Of a stretch of DNA of 37,423 bases, positions 1 through 8,118 are shown piece by piece. Both the position numbers and the translations under genes were made by a program. The notes below the pieces were generated by a model. The model worked only from the letters and a program-made list of their open reading frames with translations, had not been told where the DNA came from and ran no database searches. The DNA is from F23-B02 sp963632825 (GTDB taxonomy: Bacteria > Bacillota > Clostridia > Oscillospirales > Oscillospiraceae): assembly GCA_963632825.1 (NCBI GenBank), contig CAVGWF010000069.1:1-37423 (forward strand), written 5' to 3'. Position 1 is the first letter of the stretch; each line of letters starts with the position of its first letter.

Positions 1-2217
1 GAGCATATCTCCCACTGGCTCAAGAAGTACGAGGGTCAGCTCGGCGTCGGCTACTGCTCCTGCCGCAATGCAATGCGCATCATGGGCGAGGGCTGCGGCG
101 AGATGCAGGAGGAGCTGTGCATAGCCGTCGGCACCTTCGCAAGATACTGCGTTGAAACCGGCAAGGGCCGCCCCATAACCTATGAGGAGGCAATGCGCAT
201 TCTCCAGCGTGCCGAGGAAAACGGCTATGTCCACCAGATAACCAATATCGACGGTGAGAATAAGATATTCGCCATCTGCAACTGCGCTCTCGGCTCCTGC
301 TTTGCGCTGCGCACCTCTCAGCTTTTCAACACCCCGAATATGTCCGCTTCCGCATACCGCGCCCATGTCGACAAGGAAAAATGCGTTGCCTGCGGCAAGT
401 GCGCCGAGGTGTGTCCCGCCGGTGCCGCAAAGCTCGGTCAGAAGCTGTGCACCAAGGACGGTCCCGTTGTATATCCCAAGCAGCCGCTTCCCGATGATAA
501 CCACTGGGGCGAGCATATGTGGGATGTGGACTACAAGAACAATAACCAGAAAAACTGCCACGAGTCCGGCACCGCTCCCTGTAAGGCGGCGTGCCCCGCG
601 CACATCGCGGTTCAGGGCTATATCAAGATGGCCGCTCAGGGCAGATATCTTGACGCGCTCAAGCTCATAAAGCAGGATAACCCGTTCCCCGCAGTCTGCG
701 GCAGCATATGCAACCGCCGCTGTGAGGATGCCTGCACCCGCGGCGAGCTCGACCGCGCCGTCGCCATCGACGAGATCAAAAAGTTCATCGCCGAGAAGGA
801 GCTGAGCGAAAAGACCCGCTATATTCCCGAAAAGCGCCGTCATAAGACTCCCGATACCGACTACGAAGAAAAGATCGCCATTATCGGCGCAGGTCCCGCC
901 GGCATGAGCTGTGCATACTACCTTGCCGAGATGGGCTATGCAAATGTCACCGTTTTCGACCGCAACAAGATCCCCGGCGGTATGCTCACTCTCGGTATCC
1001 CGTCCTTCCGCCTTGAGCGCAAGGTCATAAACGCCGAGATAGACGTGCTCAAGAAGATGGGCGTCAAGTTCAAGTGCGGCGTTGAGGTCGGCAAGGATAT
1101 CACCATCGCCCAGCTCCGCGAGCAGGGCTACAAGGGCTTCTTCGTTGCAATCGGCGCGCAGAAGATGGCAAAGCTCGGCATCCCCGGCGAGGAGCTCAAG
1201 GGCGTGTACGGCGGTGTCGACTTCCTGCGTGAGGTAAACCTCGGCAATAAGGTCGAGCTCGGCAAGAAGGTCGCCGTTGTCGGCGGCGGCAATGTTGCGA
1301 TGGATGTCGTGCGCACTGCGGTGCGTCTCGGCGCAGAGGAGGCCTACATAGTCTACCGCCGCTCCGAGGAGGAGATGCCCGCAGACAAGGAAGAGGTCGC
1401 AGAGGCAATGGCCGAGGGCGTAAAGTTCTGCTATCTCAATGCGCCCGTTGAGATCACCGGTACCGCTGCCGGCAAGGTCAACGGCATGAAGGTCGAGATC
1501 ATGGAGCTCGGCGAGCCCGACGAGAAGGGGAAGAGAAAGCCCGTCGGAACCGGCAAGTTCAAGACGCTCAAGGTCAACACCGTCATTGCCGCCATCGGCC
1601 AGACCATCGACTGGGGCACGCTCGATGTCGGCGAGCTCAAGACCGCCGCAAAGGGCAAGGCAGTGGCAGACCCCGTAACGCTCCAGACCGCCCAGAGCGA
1701 CATCTTCGTCGGCGGCGACTGCTACACCGGTCCCAAGTTTGCCATCGACGCCATCGCGGCAGGACGCGAGGGTGCAATTTCCCTGCACCGCTATGTCCAT
1801 GAGGGACAGAGCCTCACGCTTGCGAGAAATCCGCGCGATTTCTATGAGCTGGACAAGGACAATGTGGTTGTGGATATAAACTGCTTCGACGCACCCGTGC
1901 GTCAGGAGGTCAGGCACGATCCGCGCAAGGCAAAGACCATGAAGAACGACCGCGTGACATTTACCGAGGAGCAGGTAAAGGCTGAGGCAAGCCGCTGCCT
2001 GGGCTGCGGCGTATCGGTCGTCGATCAGAACAAGTGCATCGGCTGCGGTCTGTGCACCACCCGCTGCGAGTTTGACGCGATTCATCTGCACCGCGATCAC
2101 CCTGAGGCAAGCAAGATGGTCAGTACCGACGACAAGTACCTGCCTCTGGCCGTATATGCGGCAAAGCGCGGCGTGAAGATAAAGATCAAGGACCTCAAGG
2201 AAAAATTCGCAAAGTAA
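1..2217 (+). CDS. FAD-dependent oxidoreductase with several 4Fe-4S clusters (GltD-like), 5' partial
   Basis: The reading frame is open from base 1, so the true start lies upstream; an in-frame ATG at 73 is internal. The visible part opens with a Cys-rich region (YCSCR). A ferredoxin-type motif follows (CVACGKCAEVCP, about bases 379-420). Next comes a GltD-like iron-sulfur region (CHESGTAPCKAACP, then CGSICNRRCEDAC), an FAD-binding Rossmann motif (GAGPAGMSCAYYLAE), an NAD(P)H-binding motif (VVGGGNVAMD) and a C-terminal CLGCG...CIGCGLCTTRC cluster motif. This fits a cytoplasmic flavoprotein passing electrons between NAD(P)H and ferredoxin-like carriers, related to the glutamate synthase small subunit. 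Electron donor and acceptor cannot be read from the sequence. No glutamate synthase large subunit is visible, so I do not call it gltD. hypA follows after 21 bp, probably in the same transcript. Confidence 0.85.
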   Translation, partial: EHISHWLKKYEGQLGVGYCSCRNAMRIMGEGCGEMQEELCIAVGTFARYCVETGKGRPITYEEAMRILQRAEENGYVHQITNIDGENKIFAICNCALGSCFALRTSQLFNTPNMSASAYRAHVDKEKCVACGKCAEVCPAGAAKLGQKLCTKDGPVVYPKQPLPDDNHWGEHMWDVDYKNNNQKNCHESGTAPCKAACPAHIAVQGYIKMAAQGRYLDALKLIKQDNPFPAVCGSICNRRCEDACTRGELDRAVAIDEIKKFIAEKELSEKTRYIPEKRRHKTPDTDYEEKIAIIGAGPAGMSCAYYLAEMGYANVTVFDRNKIPGGMLTLGIPSFRLERKVINAEIDVLKKMGVKFKCGVEVGKDITIAQLREQGYKGFFVAIGAQKMAKLGIPGEELKGVYGGVDFLREVNLGNKVELGKKVAVVGGGNVAMDVVRTAVRLGAEEAYIVYRRSEEEMPADKEEVAEAMAEGVKFCYLNAPVEITGTAAGKVNGMKVEIMELGEPDEKGKRKPVGTGKFKTLKVNTVIAAIGQTIDWGTLDVGELKTAAKGKAVADPVTLQTAQSDIFVGGDCYTGPKFAIDAIAAGREGAISLHRYVHEGQSLTLARNPRDFYELDKDNVVVDINCFDAPVRQEVRHDPRKAKTMKNDRVTFTEEQVKAEASRCLGCGVSVVDQNKCIGCGLCTTRCEFDAIHLHRDHPEASKMVSTDDKYLPLAVYAAKRGVKIKIKDLKEKFAK

Positions 2218-2238
2218 CAACTTCGGAGGAAATGTCTC

Positions 2239-2583
2239 ATGCATGAGCTCGGAACCGTATTTTATGTCATAAAGGAAGTAGAAAAGCTTTGTGACGAGAA
2301 CAGCCTCACCAAGGTCGGCAGCGTAACGCTCCAGATAGGCGAGGTCAGCGGGATAATCCCCGAGTATATCGTTGACTGCTGGAACTGGGCTGTAAAGGAG
2401 TCCAAGTACATGAAGGAGGCCGAGCTCAAGGTCGAAAAGCTTGAGGCGGTGACCTTCTGCGAGAACTGCAAGCAGACCTATCCTACGGTTAAATATGCCA
2501 AGGTGTGCCCGTACTGCCAGAGTGAGAATACCTATCTTGTCACCGGCAACGAGTACATCATAAAAGAGATAGAAGCAATGTAG
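2239..2583 (+). CDS. hypA: HypA-family nickel metallochaperone
   Basis: This 114-aa protein has the normal HypA length. It starts MHEL, giving the His2/Glu3 nickel-binding end, and has two CxxC pairs (C74/C77 and C90/C93) forming the structural zinc site. HypA delivers nickel, with HypB, to [NiFe]-hydrogenase or urease precursors in the cytoplasm. A good ribosome binding site (cggagga) precedes the ATG. It lies 21 bp after the iron-sulfur flavoprotein and ahead of a strong terminator, so it is last in its operon. No nickel enzyme or other hyp gene is in the window, so its client is unknown. Family assignment is firm; the client is not. Confidence 0.9.
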   Translation: MHELGTVFYVIKEVEKLCDENSLTKVGSVTLQIGEVSGIIPEYIVDCWNWAVKESKYMKEAELKVEKLEAVTFCENCKQTYPTVKYAKVCPYCQSENTYLVTGNEYIIKEIEAM

Positions 2584-2601
2584 AAGCCTCAAAAAACGAA
2601 C

Positions 2602-2644
2602 AAATGCCCCCTATGCAGTTCATTTGCTGCATAGGGGGCATTTT
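2602..2644. terminator. Bidirectional intrinsic terminator between hypA and pssA
   Basis: A 17-bp perfect stem (2602-2618 with 2627-2643) has an 8-nt loop. Its GC-rich core is flanked by an A-run on the left and a T-run on the right. It lies between converging genes and can end transcription in both directions. Confidence 0.9.
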
Positions 2645-2654
2645 CAAATCACAC

Positions 2655-3272
2655 TTATCTGAATATGAGTATCAGCGCCGTAAAGACGATACCGAGCACG
2701 AGCATTACCGCAAGACCGGTCTTGTCCGGCTTTTTTATCTGCACGGGCACGATAAACAGCGCGCCGTTAATGAGCAGCAGCACCGTGTATGCCGCGGGAA
2801 AAGCCGCGCCAAGCAGTCCTCTGAAGCAGAACAGCAGCGGCACCGACAGCGCCGACGATGTTATCGGAACGCCGAGATAATGCCTGCGCTTTTCGTTTGT
2901 CTGCTGCTGGCGGGTCTCCTCCGTGACATTGTAGTAGGCAAGCCTTATAAGCCCTGCCAGAGCAAACAGCGCCATTATCGCTATCTGCCACCACGCATCC
3001 GCACCGAGGCTCACGCCGATGACAAACGGCAGAACCCCGAAGCAGACTATATCACTGAGCGAGTCAAGCTGTATACCGAAGCGCTTTTCCTCGTCTGTAC
3101 GATCCTTTTTGGTTCTGGCGACTATCCCGTCGAACATATCGCAGAAGCCCGAGAACATGAGACATATGACCGCTGCCGTTATCCTTCCGCCGACGGCAAA
3201 GCCGATGCCGACGGTCGAGGACAGCATTCCGATGAATGTCAGCCAGACCGTGTAATTATAAAAGCCTATCAA
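2655..3272 (-). CDS. pssA: CDP-diacylglycerol-serine O-phosphatidyltransferase
   Basis: This multi-pass membrane enzyme makes phosphatidylserine from CDP-diacylglycerol and serine, the first step toward phosphatidylethanolamine. The CDP-alcohol phosphatidyltransferase signature is present: D45..D48-G49..A52-R53, then G66, D70 and D74. The spacer between AR and G is 12 residues rather than the usual 8. Hydrophobic helices fill the rest, and the 205-aa length suits short Gram-positive PssA proteins. The frame offers only a TTG start (3272-3270), with a weak GGGG-type ribosome binding site. An ATG just upstream is out of frame and runs into a stop. The gene is monocistronic, with its own promoter and a shared terminator. 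PssA rather than PgsA is favoured by the sequence context after the motif (SLSDIVCFGV). Confidence 0.85.
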   Translation of the reverse strand: MIGFYNYTVWLTFIGMLSSTVGIGFAVGGRITAAVICLMFSGFCDMFDGIVARTKKDRTDEEKRFGIQLDSLSDIVCFGVLPFVIGVSLGADAWWQIAIMALFALAGLIRLAYYNVTEETRQQQTNEKRRHYLGVPITSSALSVPLLFCFRGLLGAAFPAAYTVLLLINGALFIVPVQIKKPDKTGLAVMLVLGIVFTALILIFR

Positions 3273-3304
3273 AATAACATCCCCACATAATTTTTTGTGT
3301 ATTG

Positions 3305-3334
3305 ATTATAACACAGTTTTACAGATACATTCAA
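3305..3334 (-). promoter_or_regulatory. Sigma-A promoter for pssA
   Basis: On the minus strand, TTGAAT (3334-3329) and TATAAT (3310-3305) are separated by 18 bp, about 30 bp upstream of the pssA start. Confidence 0.6.
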
Positions 3335-3392
3335 GCTATTTCGACAACATCTTCACAAACCGTTGAAATTGCTATGCAATCCGGGTTTTTGA

Positions 3393-3401
3393 TGCTATAA
3401 T
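3393..3401 (+). promoter_or_regulatory. Extended -10 promoter for the cysteine desulfidase gene
   Basis: TGCTATAAT is a consensus extended -10 element. No good -35 lies at 17 bp, which is tolerated for extended -10 promoters. It sits 35 bp upstream of the chosen start. Confidence 0.5.
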
Positions 3402-3435
3402 GCTTATGGAGAAAATTAAGCGGGAGGGAAAAAGA

Positions 3436-4710
3436 ATGGAATTTAGCGATGTTAAGTATACGCAATATCTGCAAATTTTGCGTGAAGAGCTGATACCCGC
3501 AATGGGCTGTACCGAGCCGATAGCCATGGCTTACGCCGCAGCAAAGGCACGCGCCGTGCTGGGAAGCATGCCGGATAAGATCGACATCGTTATAAGCGGG
3601 AACATTATAAAAAATGTGAAGAGCGTTGTCGTTCCGAACACCGGCGGAATGAAGGGCATTGCGGCGGCGATAGCAGCCGGAGCCGCGGTAGGAGACGAGA
3701 ATAAGCAGCTCGAGGTGCTTGCCGACGTAAAGCCCGAGGATATACACAAAATATCCGAGCTTTTGAACTCCTGCCAGATGACGGTGATGAAATCCGACAG
3801 CGGAAAGCTCCTTGACATTGACCTGCACCTGTATTCCGGCGGCGACAGCGTTCGCCTGCGCATATGCGATTATCACACGAATATTGTGCTCATTGAGCGA
3901 AACGGCGAGGTGCTGCTGAAAAAAGACTGCAGCGGCGGCGCTTCAAACGAGACCGACCGCAGCGTTCTGAATGTGCGCGACATCCTCGATTTTGCCGAGA
4001 GCGTGCGCATAGAGGATGTGAGCGCGATGCTCGAAAAGCAGATCGAATATAACCTTGCGATAAGCGAGGAGGGGCTTCGCGGGGACTACGGCGCCTCTAT
4101 AGGCAAAACGCTTCTGGAAACGCGCGGCGAGGATGTCCGCGTCAGGGCGAGGGCTCAGGCTGCCGCCGGCTCCGATGCGAGAATGAGCGGCTGCGAGCTC
4201 CCGGTAGTAATAGTTTCCGGCAGCGGCAATCAGGGCATGACGGCTTCCTTGCCGGTGATCGTGTATGCGCTTGATATACACGCATCTCATGAGCAGCTCC
4301 TGCGCGCGCTGGTCGTTTCAAACCTCATAACCATACATCAGAAAACGCCCATCGGCAGACTCAGCGCATTCTGCGGTGCGGTATCCGCCGGCTGCGGTGC
4401 AGCTGCGGGCGTTGCATGGCTGATAGAAGGCACATACGAGGCGGTATCGCAGACGATAACGAACACGCTCGGCATGATATCCGGCACCGTGTGCGACGGC
4501 GCAAAGCCCTCGTGCGCAACGAAGATCGCCTCCGCCGTCGAGGCGGGACTTCTCGGCTTTGACCTGTACGAAAAGGGCAAGGCTCTGCACGGCGGCGACG
4601 GTATACTCAAGGACGATGTGGAAAAAACGATAGAATCCGTCGGTCAGCTCGCCCGCGAGGGCATGCGCGAGACCGACGAGGAGATCCTCGACATAATGCT
4701 CGACGAATAG
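3436..4710 (+). CDS. L-cysteine desulfidase family protein (UPF0597/CyuA-like)
   Basis: Members of this family (M. jannaschii CdsA, E. coli CyuA/YhaM) break cysteine down to pyruvate, ammonia and sulfide using a [4Fe-4S] cluster instead of PLP. The diagnostic MGCTEP motif is at residues 23-28, placing a Cys at position 25 as in the characterised enzyme. Further conserved Cys-bearing segments follow (C313, C320, and CDGAKPSC with C353 and C360). The length is 424 aa, normal for the family. I choose the ATG at 3436 because a strong ribosome binding site (gggaggg) lies 7 nt upstream; an upstream in-frame start at 3400 overlaps the promoter. The gene is monocistronic with its own terminator. Expected role: cytoplasmic cysteine detoxification or catabolism. 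Some members are annotated as serine dehydratase-like, so the substrate is inferred. Confidence 0.85.
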   Translation: MEFSDVKYTQYLQILREELIPAMGCTEPIAMAYAAAKARAVLGSMPDKIDIVISGNIIKNVKSVVVPNTGGMKGIAAAIAAGAAVGDENKQLEVLADVKPEDIHKISELLNSCQMTVMKSDSGKLLDIDLHLYSGGDSVRLRICDYHTNIVLIERNGEVLLKKDCSGGASNETDRSVLNVRDILDFAESVRIEDVSAMLEKQIEYNLAISEEGLRGDYGASIGKTLLETRGEDVRVRARAQAAAGSDARMSGCELPVVIVSGSGNQGMTASLPVIVYALDIHASHEQLLRALVVSNLITIHQKTPIGRLSAFCGAVSAGCGAAAGVAWLIEGTYEAVSQTITNTLGMISGTVCDGAKPSCATKIASAVEAGLLGFDLYEKGKALHGGDGILKDDVEKTIESVGQLAREGMRETDEEILDIMLDE

Positions 4711-4721
4711 CGGCAGGCAGC

Positions 4722-4755
4722 AAAAACCGGCGCGATGTAAATCGTGCCGGTTTTT
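4722..4755 (+). terminator. Intrinsic terminator after the cysteine desulfidase gene
   Basis: A 15-bp stem with one G.U pair (4722-4736 with 4741-4755) closes on a GTAA loop and ends in a run of five T. Confidence 0.9.
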
Positions 4756-4826
4756 CATACGACGAGGAACTTTTTTCGGAGCTTGCCGTCAGAAAAGTGT
4801 GAGAGATTTAAGTGGAGGTGAAAAAC

Positions 4827-5225
4827 ATGAAAAAACGGACGGCAATTATTTTAATGCTGGCGCTTGCCTTTTGCCTGTTCGGCTGCTCTGCAAAGGAGAC
4901 GACCTTCGAAATAACCGGCGCGGAGAGCCTTGTCGTAACATCGGGCAGCACAGGGGAGAGCGTAACGGTAACTGATGCCGGAGACATTAAGCACATAACG
5001 GACAGCGTGTGCGGTCTTAGCTATTCCAAGGGCGGCAAGGCAGACGACGACGGCTGGGGCTACTCGCTCAAATGGCTCGACAGGGACGGCAGCGCCATTG
5101 AGACCCTGACGCTTTTAGGCGACGGCACGACCGTCATTCACGACAGCTGTTATTACAAAGCCAAGGGTACGGGCAGCGCGATAGACCTTGAATTTATAGC
5201 CGGTCTGTTTGGCGGCAGTAATTGA
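4827..5225 (+). CDS. Small putative lipoprotein, function unknown
   Basis: This 132-aa protein starts MKKR, followed by a hydrophobic stretch and the lipobox-like LFGC ending near residue 20. A lipid-anchored protein on the outer face of the membrane is therefore likely. The mature part is short, polar and beta-rich in appearance (TFEITGAESLVVTSGSTGE). I recognise no catalytic motif. The ATG at 4827 is preceded by a strong ribosome binding site (ggaggtg, 6 nt away); an upstream in-frame GTG at 4812 is less likely. The gene stands alone between two terminators. The lipoprotein call is fairly safe; the function is unknown. Confidence 0.7.
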   Translation: MKKRTAIILMLALAFCLFGCSAKETTFEITGAESLVVTSGSTGESVTVTDAGDIKHITDSVCGLSYSKGGKADDDGWGYSLKWLDRDGSAIETLTLLGDGTTVIHDSCYYKAKGTGSAIDLEFIAGLFGGSN

Positions 5226-5302
5226 AGCAAAAAAGAAGACGGTTGGACTTAGGGCTTTGCAAAAGCACATTGATAAGAGCGCGCCGCAAGAGGATATAGA
5301 AT

Positions 5303-5331
5303 AGGCCGAAGGACATTTGATCCTTCGGCCT
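5303..5331. terminator. Terminator between the lipoprotein gene and the TIR locus
   Basis: An 11-bp perfect stem (5303-5313 with 5321-5331) has a 7-nt loop and lies between converging genes. The T-rich tail on the plus side is imperfect (gagttttatttattt). It most likely ends both the lipoprotein transcript and the minus-strand TIR operon. The 77 bp before it show no gene I can support. Confidence 0.75.
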
Positions 5332-5340
5332 GAGTTTTAT

Positions 5341-8118
5341 TTATTTCAGTTTGGTCAGCTCGGTTTCAATTTCATCGACACGAGCTTGCAGCTTTTTGAT
5401 CTTGCCAGCAGCGAACAGACCTTTGATCGTTGACATTTCGGCTTGCAGAGCCTCTTTTTCTTTTTCTAACTCGGCTATGCGCGCTAAGCGTGCTTCTTCG
5501 GCGGCTCTTTTTCTTTCTTCCTCTGCTCGTTTTCTTGCTTCGCGCTGCTCCTCTGCGGCTCTTTCAACTGAAGCTTTGAACTCCTTGTTTCTCTTAATAT
5601 TCTCCTCTAAGTCTTTTACGCCGTCGAACAGTTTCCAATCTAAATCCGACCACCCATGTGTGATAATATCGTGACTCCCGCAATGCACAACACTTCCATC
5701 CGCGCGAACGCCAATTGTAAAATAAAGACCCGCATAAACGGCAATAATATTTTTCCAGTCCGAAACATCGCACTGCCCACAGTAAGGAATGGGAAGACCG
5801 CCTGTAATTTCTTTATATAATTCAGCAACTACTGTGCCGTCGCGCTTAAGCCCAACGACATGATGATCGCCCGCGCAAATTGAAACAATGTCGGTCCAAG
5901 CGGCTACTCTATTACTCTGTTTTTCATTACACGATTTAAATTTAATTTCTGCCGGCATGCAAACAAGCACTTTTCCGTTACCTTGCAATACCGTCGGTTC
6001 GCCATTACCAAGTATATCGAACTCAACGACGTCTTCCCATTTCATCTCGGGGCTCATGCTTCCGCGTTTTACAATTTCAGCAGAACCATCGGAATAAAAA
6101 ACCGCCCACATTTCGTTGTAAATATATTTCAAACGAACAACATTTTTTGCCGCCGTAATATATCTCCAGTCTTTACTGTTCTCGCCGAAGTATTTAACAG
6201 TTCCATCTTTACATATCCCAAAAAAGTCACACCCTTTGGAATAAACAGACGTTATATTTGTCCACTGGCTGAGCTCGTTACATATCTTAACACCATCGCA
6301 GAAAGCAAGCGTGCCATCAGCTCTCAACCCGACAATCCCATGTCCGGGGAATCGATCCGTAATAGATATCACATTCTTCCAGTGCGAGATATCTATCGGA
6401 TCTTCTGATTTGAAATACCTCTTCGCGGTTCCATCCGTGTGTACGACGAATAAATCTCTAATCTCAGAATAAACCTCTCTGACTTTTCTCAGTTTAAATT
6501 CGCCGCCGTAGCGGCCGCTATCGCAACTAGCATGTATTTCGTACGGAATATAGGATACCCACTCGCTTCTTAAGTACCATCCGGCAGCCAGCAAGGTGTC
6601 GTCACTGCAAATAGCAAAGATGCGGTCCCATATGTCAACGCTAATGCCTACCGTACAATCGGGATCATTGAATTTGCTGCGAACATCTTCAAGGACCTTT
6701 TGGCACTCCTCTGCTTTTTTCTGGCACTCCTCTGCTTTTTCAAGGCATTGCTTATACAGCTCTTCCGCGCTCTTGAAGCTGCCGAGTGCTGCAAATGTTT
6801 CTGCTGCTTTCCTGAACTCGCCTTCGCTGTTTGCCTTATTCATGGTGGATGATGCATTTTTATACGCAGCGGATTTACGCTCAAAATCATTGCGCTCGTT
6901 TATGTGGGCGATATAGCCGTTTAACTCCGCACCGAGCTGCTTATCGCCAAAACGCACGACTTTTTTGAAATTGTCGCTGCCATCAAACGGCTTTCGGCAA
7001 TCTTTAAAATCTTCCTTCCTGCAAACTTTGCACTCTGCCATAAGCTTTCCGAGGTATGCCTGAGCATTTTTAGGATCTTTATCGAGAACCTTTTCGCAAT
7101 ACTTATCTGCTTCTTTCCAGTTCCCATCCTCAAGGAACATGAACGCACGCGTTAAAAGCGGCTCAACTGCCGCGCCGCCGCCGTTTACTACCACCGTCTC
7201 CTTGACCGCAGCTTTAGGCTCATCGGCGGCAAGGAGCTTTTTTATGCCACGGATGAGGTCCTGCATAAAGCCGAGCTTGGACATGTCCTGCGCCATGAGG
7301 TGGGAAAACTCTTCCGGCAGATCATAGGGGTCCATATCACGGTATGCGGGGATGAGCGTTTTCTTTGCACCGTTTTTTATGAGCGCAAGATAGCGGCTCC
7401 ACTCGTTTTTGACCCACACCGCATTGAAATTCTCTGGCTTCGTGCCGAGAACCACCATAACCTTTGAGCTGTTGAGCGCCGCGAATATGTAAGGCTCGTA
7501 AGCTGTGCCGAGCTTGTCCTCCAGCGTCACGGGTGCAAAGAAGACCTTGAATCCCTCCTTGGTCAGCTCATTGTACAGATCCTGCGCGAGCACGGCATCG
7601 CGTGTTCTTCTGCCGTTTGCGTCGGTCTCCTTGAAGGAAATGAAGCAGTCGAAGGGCTCTTCCTTGCGGGATATCTCCAGAATGCCCTTTTGAATTTCGT
7701 CTATCGCCTTGGCTTCCTGCTCATATATCTCCTTTTGATAGCCGTCGGCGTGCTTTATGGCGGACTTGTAGTCCTCATCCATGAAGATGGAGGTGTACTG
7801 CGCACGGTTTACCGTGGGTATGCGCTTGTGGGTGTCGGGGTCTTCGACATACTCAATACCGTAGCGGCAGAGCACCAGCGACCAATAGGCTTCCGCGTCC
7901 GTGTTGTCCTCGTTGAGGATGGTCTCGTAGATGCCCATTGCTTTATCAAAATCATTGTTTCTGCGGAAATGATTCGCGCGGTCATACAGATTTGCCTTTC
8001 TATCGTCGTCAAGGCGAGGGAGTGTCTGCTTAGTACCGCAGGAGTCGCACACTCCGACCGTCGCGCCCTGCTCAAATTCTATTGTGCCTCCGCACATTTT
8101 GCATTTAAATATTGACAT
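5341..8118 (-). CDS. Multidomain TIR protein: zinc ribbon, TPR, TIR, RCC1-like repeats, coiled coil
   Basis: This 925-aa protein is predicted soluble. Residues 1-30 form a zinc ribbon (C6/C9 and C24/C27). Residues 44-90 look TPR-like. A TIR domain spans about 155-295 (FDCFISFKETD at the first strand). Its likely catalytic glutamate is E239, in the WVKNEW segment typical of TIR NAD-cleaving enzymes. A second TPR-like stretch spans about 320-460 and runs into a charged helix. Residues 500-830 carry RCC1-like propeller repeats, seen as recurring xVGLRADGTL and SxWKNIxxV units. Residues 838-925 are a coiled coil. The N-terminal zinc ribbon/TPR/TIR module resembles a protein type I recall from many gut Firmicutes; the C-terminal part seems to vary. 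The start overlaps the small TIR gene by 14 nt and has a GGAG site, indicating coupled translation. Activity and role (defence or signalling) are inference. Confidence 0.8.
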   Translation of the reverse strand: MSIFKCKMCGGTIEFEQGATVGVCDSCGTKQTLPRLDDDRKANLYDRANHFRRNNDFDKAMGIYETILNEDNTDAEAYWSLVLCRYGIEYVEDPDTHKRIPTVNRAQYTSIFMDEDYKSAIKHADGYQKEIYEQEAKAIDEIQKGILEISRKEEPFDCFISFKETDANGRRTRDAVLAQDLYNELTKEGFKVFFAPVTLEDKLGTAYEPYIFAALNSSKVMVVLGTKPENFNAVWVKNEWSRYLALIKNGAKKTLIPAYRDMDPYDLPEEFSHLMAQDMSKLGFMQDLIRGIKKLLAADEPKAAVKETVVVNGGGAAVEPLLTRAFMFLEDGNWKEADKYCEKVLDKDPKNAQAYLGKLMAECKVCRKEDFKDCRKPFDGSDNFKKVVRFGDKQLGAELNGYIAHINERNDFERKSAAYKNASSTMNKANSEGEFRKAAETFAALGSFKSAEELYKQCLEKAEECQKKAEECQKVLEDVRSKFNDPDCTVGISVDIWDRIFAICSDDTLLAAGWYLRSEWVSYIPYEIHASCDSGRYGGEFKLRKVREVYSEIRDLFVVHTDGTAKRYFKSEDPIDISHWKNVISITDRFPGHGIVGLRADGTLAFCDGVKICNELSQWTNITSVYSKGCDFFGICKDGTVKYFGENSKDWRYITAAKNVVRLKYIYNEMWAVFYSDGSAEIVKRGSMSPEMKWEDVVEFDILGNGEPTVLQGNGKVLVCMPAEIKFKSCNEKQSNRVAAWTDIVSICAGDHHVVGLKRDGTVVAELYKEITGGLPIPYCGQCDVSDWKNIIAVYAGLYFTIGVRADGSVVHCGSHDIITHGWSDLDWKLFDGVKDLEENIKRNKEFKASVERAAEEQREARKRAEEERKRAAEEARLARIAELEKEKEALQAEMSTIKGLFAAGKIKKLQARVDEIETELTKLK
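6701..6742 (-). repeat. In-frame 21-bp tandem duplication in the large TIR gene
   Basis: Two adjacent 21-bp units (6701-6721 and 6722-6742) differ at one base. They encode the heptad KAEECQK twice, at residues 461-474. The duplication lengthens the helix before the RCC1-like region by exactly one coiled-coil heptad. Confidence 0.9.

Noticed and set aside
5226..5302. Possible C-terminal gene fragment before the terminator
   Set aside because: A short open frame of about 26 codons exists, but it has no start, no ribosome binding site and no recognisable similarity.
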